DNA of 51,206 nucleotides from a virus. The stretch is taken from positions 1 to 51,206 of the IMG/VR virus record IMGVR_UViG_3300037153_000206; one strand, written 5' to 3'. This document shows, in pieces, positions 1 through 5,344 of this stretch. A program made the translations under genes and the position numbers. Within the stretch, counting starts at the first letter, position 1. Every line of letters starts with the position of its first letter. The notes beneath the pieces are model-generated. The model was not told the DNA's origin. It made no database searches and saw only the letters and a list, made by a program, of their open reading frames with translations.

Positions 1-4
1 CCTT

Positions 5-178
5 TCAGCCAGCGAAGCTGTGGGTCTGACGCATGAGCGAGCCGAACTCGCGCATCCGCTTGGCGTGCTCGATGGCCTCAAGCTCCTCGCTGTAGTCATT
101 GACTACACGGTCGGCGGATGCCGAGTAGACGAGGATGGCGTTGCCATCGCCTTCATTGGGATCGAAGATACGGTCCAT
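5..178 (-). CDS. Small hypothetical protein, 57 aa
   Basis: A complete short reading frame (58 codons with stop) on the reverse strand. An excellent AAGGAG ribosome site lies 5 nt before its ATG. The product begins MDRIFDPNEGDGNAILVYS and ends in a charged helix-like stretch (EELEAIEHAKRMREFGSLMRQ). I recognise no domain. It starts 9 nt after the stop of the HNH gene, so the two are probably co-transcribed leftward. The ribosome site and tight spacing make it likely to be real; the function is unknown. Confidence 0.6.
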   Translation of the reverse strand: MDRIFDPNEGDGNAILVYSASADRVVNDYSEELEAIEHAKRMREFGSLMRQTHSFAG

Positions 179-187
179 GGTTTCTCC

Positions 188-565
188 TTAGGAGCCGGAC
201 TTGACGGAAACAGTGATGCCACGCGCAACCAACCGACGCGCCAGCTTGGGAGCGAAGCTCCACAGCGACGTATCGCCGCGCCGGGAATTGCAGACCCGGC
301 AAGCCGGAATCAGATTCGAGCGCTTGTAGTCGCCACCCTGAGCGCCGGGAATGATCCGGTCGGCCTCAATAGCCTCGAAGGACAAGTCCTTCTGGCAGTA
401 CGAACAGGGGACGGTGACGCCATTGCCCCCGAACCCAGCGCTCGGGGAGAGCATGTGGCGCTTGTTGGAACGACGCTGGTGAGAGTTGGGACGAGTCCCA
501 CCGTTCCCAGCACGCGCCTTCCCAGTGGCCAAGCGACGTTCGAAGGACTTGGAAAAAGCGACCAT
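188..565 (-). CDS. HNH endonuclease
   Basis: A 125-residue protein with a C-terminal HNH nuclease fold. A zinc pair C54/C57 is followed by EADRIIPGAQGG, then SNLIPACRVCN with the second zinc pair C89/C92 and the final Asn/Arg-Gly-Asp motif. The usual first His is replaced by Arg (DR instead of DH), a variant I know from other phage HNH proteins. The N-terminal half is basic and probably contacts DNA. I chose the ATG at 565 because AAAGGGG lies 6 nt upstream; an in-frame ATG at 664 would add 33 residues but has a poor ribosome site and would run across operator-like repeats. Phage HNH proteins act in DNA nicking, packaging or homing; which applies here is not visible. Confidence 0.82.
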   Translation of the reverse strand: MVAFSKSFERRLATGKARAGNGGTRPNSHQRRSNKRHMLSPSAGFGGNGVTVPCSYCQKDLSFEAIEADRIIPGAQGGDYKRSNLIPACRVCNSRRGDTSLWSFAPKLARRLVARGITVSVKSGS

Positions 566-598
566 TTCCAGCCCCTTTCTGACTGCTAACGCAGTCAC

Positions 599-649
599 CA
601 TGTTGACATTGGAATGAAACGGCGGCAGAGCAATGTTGACATTCAACAT
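599..649. repeat. Two TGTTGACATT operator-like elements
   Basis: TGTTGACATT occurs at 601-610 and again at 634-643, 33 bp apart, just upstream of the chosen HNH start. The second copy sits inside a perfect 17-bp dyad, ATGTTGACATTCAACAT (633-649). They match the TGTTGACA motif found throughout the window. A protein-binding role is inference. Confidence 0.5.
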
Positions 650-713
650 GCTTGACTCTGCCATCCCGACCTACACGATCTCCCCGCATTCCTTCTTGCG
701 CGAGGGAGTCGTG

Positions 714-760
714 TGTCAAGAATAGCGACACAGTGACAGGGAAGACGAAGTGTCAACACT
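714..760 (-). promoter_or_regulatory. Leftward promoter between paired TTGACA sites
   Basis: Read on the reverse strand, the 12-bp dyad AGTGTTGACACT (760-749) is followed by a -10-like TATTCT (724-719) that runs directly into a second TTGACA (719-714). The two TTGACA cores are exactly 37 bp apart. The same 12-mer, spacing and order recur at 2969-3015 around TATAAT. No good -35 lies 17 bp upstream of the -10, so the TTGACA sites look like repressor operators rather than -35 boxes. The downstream gene is the HNH endonuclease. Confidence 0.5.
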
Positions 761-795
761 GTCACTGTGTCACAAAATGGCCTCTGGACTGTCAG

Positions 796-1158
796 CTATG
801 CTGCAATCCGGCCCTCGATGCGAGCGCGGCGGTTGGACGCCTCGACCATTGACAGCTTGCGAGCCGATCCGGCCTTCAGGCCGTGCTCGATGTGCCAGCG
901 CACCTGGCCGGGGGTGGCCGTTCCGGCGTCGGCCTTCATCGGCTTGCCGTTCCAGTTGAGGGCCATGGTGGCAGAGCCACTGCCCGCAGCCGGGTCGGCC
1001 ACGCGCTCCACCGGCTTTGCCGGGGCGGCAGGGGTGTTGTCAGCCGAGTCGATGGCACGGATGATCTCAGCGACTACCTCGCCCTGCTCCGCAGGGGAGG
1101 CGTCCGGACGGGCGGTGACGACGGCGTTGACGATGGCGTCAAGGGTGACAGCAGACAT
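796..1158 (-). CDS. Hypothetical protein, 120 aa
   Basis: I start this at the ATG at 1158 because AAAGGAG lies 8 nt upstream; the longer frame to 1293 lacks such a site. The product begins MSAVTLDAIVNAVVTARPDAS, has an Ala/Pro-rich linker near residues 45-65, and ends in a basic helical tail (VEASNRRARIEGRIAA). The middle contains GQVRWHIEHGLKAG. No family is recognised. It belongs to the leftward cluster of small genes, with about 65 nt to the next gene upstream. Confidence 0.6.
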   Translation of the reverse strand: MSAVTLDAIVNAVVTARPDASPAEQGEVVAEIIRAIDSADNTPAAPAKPVERVADPAAGSGSATMALNWNGKPMKADAGTATPGQVRWHIEHGLKAGSARKLSMVEASNRRARIEGRIAA

Positions 1159-1222
1159 GGCAGGTTCTCCTTTGGAGAGGTGATTTACGGTGAACTTCGG
1201 TTGGTCGCAGCGAAGCTGCGTG

Positions 1223-1444
1223 CTACGCGCTCTTGCGAGCGTGGTGGCGCGGCTTGCGCTCGCGCTTGAGGCGCTTGCGGAGGGCCTTGGCATCCTCGCG
1301 CTGCACCCTACGGGTCAGTTGGCCAACCGTCACTAGTGACAGGTCAACCTCACCTCCGGTGACACGGCAGACGCCGACGCCACGGATGAGCGATGCATCC
1401 TCCGGATGCAGGCGATTTTCGCCAGTGTTGCGTGAGTAGAGCAT
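1223..1444 (-). CDS. Small basic hypothetical protein, 73 aa
   Basis: The ATG at 1444 follows GGGGAGG with a spacing of 7 nt. The C-terminal third is very basic (KALRKRLKRERKPRHHARK), which suggests nucleic-acid contact. The N-terminal part has no recognised domain. Its leader and ribosome site are nearly identical to those of the gene at 1496-1672. Confidence 0.55.
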   Translation of the reverse strand: MLYSRNTGENRLHPEDASLIRGVGVCRVTGGEVDLSLVTVGQLTRRVQREDAKALRKRLKRERKPRHHARKSA

Positions 1445-1693
1445 GGTGGGGCCTCCCCGTAGGGGTCGTGTGTGAGCGTGCGGGCGATGGTGGCGCTAGT
1501 AGCGACTAGCAGCGCCACCCGTAGGGTCGGCGTCGTAGACGCTGCGCTCGTGGGCGAGCGTGGCCGCGCTGATGAGCGCGCCCGTCCCGATGGTGGGATC
1601 GAACTCAGACCAGTCCATCTCAGCTTCGCTGAGGTCGGTGTCGGCGGTGACGTAGGGGTCGAAATTGAACATGGTGGGGCCTCTCCGTAGGAG
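1443..1693 (-). repeat. Duplicated leader/ribosome-site element
   Basis: The start regions of two adjacent leftward genes share about 22 bp with one mismatch: CATGGTGGGGCCTCCCCGTA from 1443 and CATGGTGGGGCCTCTCCGTA from 1670. The conserved part covers the start codon and ribosome site, while the encoded proteins are unrelated. It looks like a re-used translation-initiation cassette. Confidence 0.6.
1496..1672 (-). CDS. Small acidic hypothetical protein, 58 aa
   Basis: The ATG at 1672 follows GGAGAGG at 7 nt. The first half is strikingly acidic (DPYVTADTDLSEAEMDWSEFD). The rest is a short helical segment (GALISAATLAHERSVYDAD). Small acidic phage proteins often bind a host DNA-binding protein or mimic DNA, but nothing here proves that. 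It appears to be the most upstream clear gene of the leftward set. Confidence 0.55.
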   Translation of the reverse strand: MFNFDPYVTADTDLSEAEMDWSEFDPTIGTGALISAATLAHERSVYDADPTGGAASRY

Positions 1694-2250
1694 TGTGTGG
1701 GCGAATGGTGGGGCGTAAAGGGTGGCGGCGCATCGAAGCAGCCGCGTTCCAGCCTTGCGCTCGTGTGTGTGAGCGCGTCCGGGCACCTTCAAACGTTTTA
1801 CGGCAGGGGTAATTCAAGCCCTATTGGGCATCCGGTTCACATACGGGCGGGCGCATCCTGCGCTCGCGGGCGGTACTGGGCGGGCGCTCGCCATGGATAC
1901 CCATGGGTCAACACGCTTGCCTGTCCACATCCCGCGAGCGCCGTTGCGTATCGCACTCGCAACGCTGCGCCGTTCGGCATGATCGGCGGACACTGCACGC
2001 GCCCTTGCGGGAGCGCTCGCAGACGGCAGGCCATCGCGGGCTGTGCGCAGTGCAAGGGATGTGGCATCCCATTCACGCACAGGCACCGTGATCGGCTCGT
2101 CTGCTCCACCCGCTCGCACCTTGCACTGTGCGTTGAGCGGGACCCGAGTGAGTATGTGTGCTGCCGCAGCCTGCTGTGCGTCTGGCCCTATGAGCGACCG
2201 GTCGGGACCGGCGGGGCGCTGCGTTCCTGCTGCCAATATGTTCGGCACAG
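1694..2250. other. Stretch with no convincing gene
   Basis: Long open frames exist on both strands, but neither has a ribosome site or a natural composition. One forward frame (1697-2302) contains a zinc-ribbon-like segment CKGCGIPFTHRHRDR near 2056-2100, which may be chance or a remnant. GCGCTCGC-type octamers recur several times. I see no clear promoter. Confidence 0.4.
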
Positions 2251-2251
2251 C

Positions 2252-2421
2252 CCTCAAACCCGCATTCCAGAGCCTTTCTCTAGTTTCTTGCTTGAGGCTT
2301 GAGAACATAAAATCCCTGCAAAATCCAATAACTAGATTCCGGAGTCAACGGTTCGGAATCGCCACCCTTGACACCGAACATTTAGCTTCCCTTTAGCAAG
2401 TGGTCCTCAAACCCGCATTCC
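2252..2421. repeat. 17-bp direct repeat CCTCAAACCCGCATTCC
   Basis: CCTCAAACCCGCATTCC occurs at 2252-2268 and 2405-2421. Its ACCCGCATTCC core recurs at 2873-2883. All copies have the same orientation and lie in the gene-free control region. The role is unknown; protein-binding sites or origin elements are possible. Confidence 0.6.
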
Positions 2422-2504
2422 TACGTCGAGATGCCGCCTCTATTTACAGGTTTCTTGTAGGGCTTGATCCCAGTAAGAAATCCGGTCTATCGTTTCTAAA
2501 GATC

Positions 2505-2584
2505 CGCAAATTGCGAGGTTTTCTGCCAGCACGATTCCCGCAAATTGCGACAATTTCCAGGGAGGCAAAAACCCGCAATTTGCG
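2505..2584. repeat. Three CGCAAATTGCG near-palindromes at 34-35 bp spacing
   Basis: CGCAAATTGCG lies at 2505-2515 and 2539-2549, and its reverse complement CGCAATTTGCG at 2574-2584. The starts are 34 and 35 bp apart, close to a whole number of helical turns, so all three sites present a similar DNA face. This is typical of operators or iterons bound by a dimeric protein. The binding protein is unknown. Confidence 0.7.
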
Positions 2585-2596
2585 ACCCTCGAAAAT

Positions 2597-2738
2597 GTCA
2601 CTATTACCGACACATTTCGCACGGTGAAAGTGTGTCGTGAATGTTGACTGTGAAGCTGAGGTGAAATGTGTCATCACACTTCACTATTTCGGTGAAAGGG
2701 GGCACCCTATTTCCTCACTATTAGTGACACATTCACCC
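2597..2738. repeat. GGTGAAATGTGTCA and TCACTATT element cluster
   Basis: Related 14-mers lie at 2609-2622 (reverse), 2623-2636, 2660-2673 and 2725-2738 (reverse), all variants of GGTGAAATGTGTCA. The first two meet head to head; the third forms a dyad with ACACTTCAC at 2676-2684. TCACTATT occurs at 2598, 2681 and 2715. The density in 140 bp of AT-richer DNA argues for a regulatory or origin array. Confidence 0.6.
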
Positions 2739-2754
2739 GAATGCGGATGTACGG

Positions 2755-2819
2755 CAGTCTGCCACGTCAGCCAGATATCGACATGTCAATACAGTCTGCC
2801 ACCCGGTGGAGATATCGAC
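2755..2819. repeat. Two 28-bp iterons with a 37-bp period
   Basis: CAGTCTGCCAC, 7 variable bases, then AGATATCGAC occurs at 2755-2782 and again at 2792-2819. The two conserved blocks are identical in both copies while the 7 bases between them differ, so each copy looks like a bipartite binding site. The 37-bp period equals the spacing of the paired TTGACA sites. A TGTCAA lies between the copies at 2784-2789. Confidence 0.7.
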
Positions 2820-2896
2820 GCCTGATGTCATCAGTGCTGGTCGCCCCCTGGGGAGGCCGTTTCCCCCTAAGGACCCGCATTCCCGAGTTGTGCCCT

Positions 2897-2926
2897 CGTC
2901 CCAACTGCCCGCGTGGGACGGTTGGG
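2897..2926. other. Overlapping alternative hairpins
   Basis: CGTCCCA (2897-2903) pairs with TGGGACG (2914-2920). CCCAAC (2900-2905) can instead pair with GTTGGG (2921-2926). The two helices exclude each other. No T-run follows, so a simple terminator is unlikely. Confidence 0.35.
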
Positions 2927-2968
2927 GCCTGCGGAGCCTCCCTGGCTCGTTCCCCTACGGGCTTCGCT

Positions 2969-3015
2969 AGTGTTGACACTATGGAAGATAGTATACTAGC
3001 TGTATAATGTTGACA
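2969..3015 (+). promoter_or_regulatory. Rightward promoter between paired TTGACA operators
   Basis: AGTGTTGACACT (2969-2980) is followed by the palindrome TAGTATACTA (2989-2998), a perfect TATAAT (3003-3008) and a second TTGACA (3010-3015). The TTGACA cores are 37 bp apart. The TATAAT is 24 bp from the first TTGACA, too far for a standard -35, and the second site would lie over the start of transcription. This fits a repressed early promoter serving the gene at 3068. Confidence 0.6.
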
Positions 3016-3067
3016 ACTCGCTGTGGCTCCGCTAGGCTGCGCGGCTCCGACGACAAGGAGGTTCCTC

Positions 3068-3301
3068 ATGGCTGAGGGAAAGAAGGCACCGCAGGTGGCG
3101 GGGCGTCAGCCTCGCGCGCTCGTGCCCGTAGTACGCAAGACTGGCGAGATCGACTGGGCCGGGGCCGGGAGACTGTGCCGACATCGGCTCGACTGCTTCG
3201 TGCCCGACCAGAAGCGCAACCAGGGCAACTACCGCACGATGGTGGTCACGCCTGAGATCATTGCCGCGTTCAGGCGCTGCGAGATCTGCGGGGGCGAGTG
3301 A
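3068..3301 (+). CDS. Hypothetical Cys-containing protein, 77 aa
   Basis: First rightward gene after the control region. The ATG at 3068 follows AAGGAGG by 6 nt, so I reject the GTG at 3023. The N-terminus is basic (MAEGKKAPQVAGRQPRALVP). Cysteines at CRHRLDC and CEIC near the C-terminus could bind a metal. No family is recognised. Its position directly behind the operator-flanked promoter makes it a candidate early or regulatory protein. Confidence 0.6.
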   Translation: MAEGKKAPQVAGRQPRALVPVVRKTGEIDWAGAGRLCRHRLDCFVPDQKRNQGNYRTMVVTPEIIAAFRRCEICGGE

Positions 3302-3336
3302 TGTAAATACTCTTGAAAGTAATCGCTGTCGTAGGC

Positions 3337-3353
3337 GTAACGCTGCGCGTTAC
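3337..3353. other. Perfect 7-bp inverted repeat
   Basis: GTAACGC and GCGTTAC are separated by TGC. It lies between the genes at 3068 and 3431, about 35 bp before the TGGTAAGCT promoter element. No T-run follows; an operator is as likely as an RNA hairpin. Confidence 0.35.
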
Positions 3354-3387
3354 TTAGCCTTACGCGGGAAGCGGGGGCGCGCGGGTG

Positions 3388-3396
3388 TGGTAAGCT
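3388..3396 (+). promoter_or_regulatory. Extended -10 element TGGTAAGCT
   Basis: Matches the recurrent TGnTAnnnT form seen before other transcription units in this window. It lies 34 nt before the GTG start of the secreted protein. No obvious -35. Confidence 0.4.
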
Positions 3397-3430
3397 CGCG
3401 CGCATTCTGCGTCTGGAGGGAAGGAGGAGC

Positions 3431-4216
3431 GTGCGTCTACGAATCCTGTTTGTGAGCGTCAGTGCCGGGATGGCGCTGACGTTCATGAGCGCGCTGCCAG
3501 CGGTGACCGGTGGCCAGCCGGTGTCAGATCACGGTCATCACGGCAAGCACCACAAGAAGAAGGTGACGATCTGCCACCGGCCTCCCGGCAATCCGGGCAA
3601 CGCGCACACGATCCGGGTGAGCAAGAAGGCGCTAAAGGCGCACCTGGCTCATGGTGACACTCTTGGCAAGTGTCCGAAGCCGCATCCGACGCCGACGCCC
3701 ACCCCCACGCCGAGTCCTACCCCGACTCCGACGCCGACAGCTACGCCGACACCGACTCCCACGGCAACGCCGACGCCAACAGTGACGCCAACTCCGACGC
3801 CGGTCGTGGGACCGCCAGGGCCTCCCGGTCCTCCTGGCCCACCCGGACCTCCCGGACCTGCTGGACCTCCGGGACCGCCTGGCCCTCCTGGCGCTGACGC
3901 TCCGGTGTCGTGCCCGAAGGGATCGGTTCGCGTGGCGCGGTGGCGCGTTGTTGTCAAGCGTGGTCACAGGGTGACTTCGTTCAAGGCGACGTTCAATGGC
4001 GAGAAGGCTCAGGTCCGCAAGACGCGCACGAAGGGCGGGCGGCGAATGTTCGTCATCCGTATTGACATGCGTGGGCTGACGAAGGGCATCTACAACGCCC
4101 GCATCCGCTACCGGCTCGCCGGAGAGCACCGCAAGTTCCCGCACAGCAAGGTCCATCTGTACCGGGCCTGCGGCGGCAAGGACTCGCTCAACGCAGAGAC
4201 GATCATCACGATCTAA
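3431..4216 (+). CDS. Secreted collagen-like surface protein
   Basis: A 261-residue modular secreted protein. A signal peptide covers about residues 1-28 (basic start, then a hydrophobic run). Residues 45-81 contain a CHRPPGNPGNAHTI module found in bacterial secreted proteins. Residues 86-124 are a Pro-Thr repeat and 127-154 a Gly-Pro-Pro collagen-like repeat. A C-terminal domain of about 90 residues (160-250) follows, with cysteines near each end. The GTG at 3431 is preceded by AAGGAGG. Secreted proteins of Solirubrobacterales often end in similar domains (from memory, not searched). A strong terminator follows. It is not an obvious virion gene; it may be cargo that alters the host surface. 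Confidence 0.75.
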   Translation: MRLRILFVSVSAGMALTFMSALPAVTGGQPVSDHGHHGKHHKKKVTICHRPPGNPGNAHTIRVSKKALKAHLAHGDTLGKCPKPHPTPTPTPTPSPTPTPTPTATPTPTPTATPTPTVTPTPTPVVGPPGPPGPPGPPGPPGPAGPPGPPGPPGADAPVSCPKGSVRVARWRVVVKRGHRVTSFKATFNGEKAQVRKTRTKGGRRMFVIRIDMRGLTKGIYNARIRYRLAGEHRKFPHSKVHLYRACGGKDSLNAETIITI

Positions 4217-4240
4217 TACTGCTGACATACCAACTCCGGG

Positions 4241-4274
4241 AAGGCCCTGCTTCGGCGGGGCTTTCTCGTTTCTG
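4241..4274 (+). terminator. Intrinsic terminator
   Basis: GGCCCTGC and GCGGGGCTT pair around a TTCG loop, followed by TTTCTCGTTT. It ends the secreted-protein transcript. Its stem closely resembles the one at 6886-6907. Confidence 0.85.
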
Positions 4275-4281
4275 GTAGGAT
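4273..4281 (+). promoter_or_regulatory. Extended -10 element TGGTAGGAT
   Basis: TG-G-TAGGAT directly behind the terminator. Transcription should start near 4288, which excludes the ATG at 4283 and supports the ATG at 4313. The identical 9-mer occurs at 16575-16583 and 48754-48762 on the reverse strand. Confidence 0.55.
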
Positions 4282-4312
4282 CATGCCCGACAACGACGAC
4301 GACGGAGGCTCC

Positions 4313-4576
4313 ATGCCCGCACGCAGAGTAGTACCGCACGAGATGGTGATCGGCTCAGACGGCTCGGCCTGGCAGGTGTTCCGCATCCGCCACGACGACG
4401 GTGCCTACACGGCGATCACCGTGCTCCAGAGCGCTCCGGCTGAGCGCGGCCCGAAGGCGACCGAGGAGCGCCGGGTCGGCTACTCGTCGGCGCTCAACGT
4501 CAGTACGGTTGTCACTGAGCCGTTGGCGTGGATCGAGGACTACGCGCGGCGGCACATGCCAGCCAAGGCTGCATAG
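4313..4576 (+). CDS. Hypothetical protein, 87 aa
   Basis: The start is the ATG at 4313 with GGAGG 4 nt upstream; the in-frame ATG at 4283 overlaps the promoter. The product has a beta-rich first half (EMVIGSDGSAWQVFRI, GAYTAITVLQ) and ends with an amphipathic segment (LAWIEDYARRHMP). No family is recognised. It is a single-gene unit with its own promoter and terminator, a layout common for phage accessory genes. Confidence 0.6.
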   Translation: MPARRVVPHEMVIGSDGSAWQVFRIRHDDGAYTAITVLQSAPAERGPKATEERRVGYSSALNVSTVVTEPLAWIEDYARRHMPAKAA

Positions 4577-4611
4577 CTTCCAGACAGACGACAAGGATGT
4601 TGTCGGATTGG

Positions 4612-4650
4612 ACCCCCGGTTTCACTCGCTGGCCGGGGGTCTTCTCTTTG
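4612..4650 (+). terminator. Intrinsic terminator
   Basis: ACCCCCGG and CCGGGGGT form an 8-bp stem around a 13-nt loop, followed by CTTCTCTTT. It closes the 4313-4576 unit. Confidence 0.8.
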
Positions 4651-4815
4651 TCAGGAAGATTACCGCCAGTTTTGGGTAGGCCCTGCGTTAGAGCCAAATG
4701 AGGGCCGCAGATGCGGCGGCGAGCTATACCCCGCGCTCGCCAGCCGGTGGGCAGGACGCCTGCTGCACACGGACGCCAGCAGCCAGCGGCAGGGACGCCG
4801 CGCCGGTTCCTCAAG

Positions 4816-5023
4816 GTGGAACACCCGGATGTTCCACTTCATGTAAGATGCGCGCCGCCGCTCCGGTTCTTGTCCGCTCACCTCGGATCGAGCCGGGGCG
4901 GTACCCACACATAGCACCCGCCGCTGTGACCCCTGCCTGGCGAGTGCGCTTAGCCTGCGGCCCCCGTTGGACTTCGCTCGTTGAGAGACAGGGTTGAAGG
5001 GACACCAGCGGGGGTCGTCCTTT
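4816..5023 (+). ncRNA. Candidate small RNA unit with dyad operator
   Basis: About 480 bp (4577-5056) holds no convincing gene but is organised. A perfect 8-bp inverted repeat (GTGGAACA/TGTTCCAC, 4816-4837) is followed by a -10-like TAAGAT (4844-4849). A strong stem, CCCCCGTTGG (4961-4970) with CCAGCGGGGG (5005-5014), then precedes TCGTCCTTTGTC. Together these could make an RNA of about 165 nt with its own terminator. This is inference from signals only; the stem could instead be a stand-alone terminator. Confidence 0.3.
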
Positions 5024-5056
5024 GTCTACAGTGCTGACTATACGAAGGTATAGGAC

Positions 5057-5197
5057 ATGGCCGAGATCGATCTGCTAGGGTCGCCCGCGCTGAGCCGGTG
5101 TAGGTGGCCGTGTCAGAGCGTTCCGGCGAACACGCGACACGACTCTTTACACCTGAGTTTCGGGCCGAGACGAAGGTGGCACCGGCTCAGCACCTAA
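5057..5197 (+). CDS. Possible small protein, 46 aa
   Basis: ATG at 5057 with GAAGG about 8 nt upstream; the frame stops at 5197. The product begins MAEIDLLGSPALSRCRWPCQ. Composition is not clearly protein-like in its second half. A short dyad, CTATAC/GTATAG (5038-5053), lies just before it. Low confidence: it may be chance. Confidence 0.25.
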   Translation: MAEIDLLGSPALSRCRWPCQSVPANTRHDSLHLSFGPRRRWHRLST

Positions 5198-5231
5198 ATC
5201 CCGGTAAAAGCAGCTAATTCGTGAACGGGAC

Positions 5232-5284
5232 TTGACGGGGGATCGAGCGCCCGGATAGGGTGCGCTCGGCGCTGTGGACAGCGC
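5232..5284 (+). promoter_or_regulatory. Promoter with downstream palindrome
   Basis: TTGACG (5232-5237), an 18-bp spacer, then TAGGGT (5256-5261). Just downstream, GCGCTGT and ACAGCGC (5269-5284) form a perfect dyad around GG, positioned like an operator over the transcription start. The next gene is the secreted protein at 5345. Confidence 0.5.
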
Positions 5285-5344
5285 TCCCGGAGGAAGGGAC
5301 GTAACGCCTCCGGACCCCATTCCACACCACAAGGAGGGACGCGC

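Noticed and set aside
366-689. Cys-containing frame (ECQHCSAAVSFQCQHGDC) overlapping the HNH gene on the same strand
   Set aside because: The HNH frame has the recognisable domain and a better ribosome site; the cysteines arise from repeated TGTCAACAT operator elements.
1697-2302. Forward frame with a zinc-ribbon-like CKGCGIPFTHRHRDR segment
   Set aside because: No suitable ribosome site, unnatural composition on both sides, and the adjacent genes run the other way; kept only as a possible remnant.
2973-2978. TTGACA copies read as ordinary sigma-70 -35 boxes
   Set aside because: Most copies lack a -10 at 16-18 bp, many lie inside genes or in reverse orientation, and at the best promoter the distance to TATAAT is 24 bp.
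3750-3900. Tandem Pro-Thr and Gly-Pro-Pro DNA repeats that might suggest a repeat array
   Set aside because: They are codon repeats of collagen-like and linker regions, without the unique spacers of a CRISPR array.
5038-5053. TATACGAAG resembles part of a loxP arm
   Set aside because: Only nine bases match, there is no second arm or spacer of the right kind, and no recombinase is visible; it is a short dyad.
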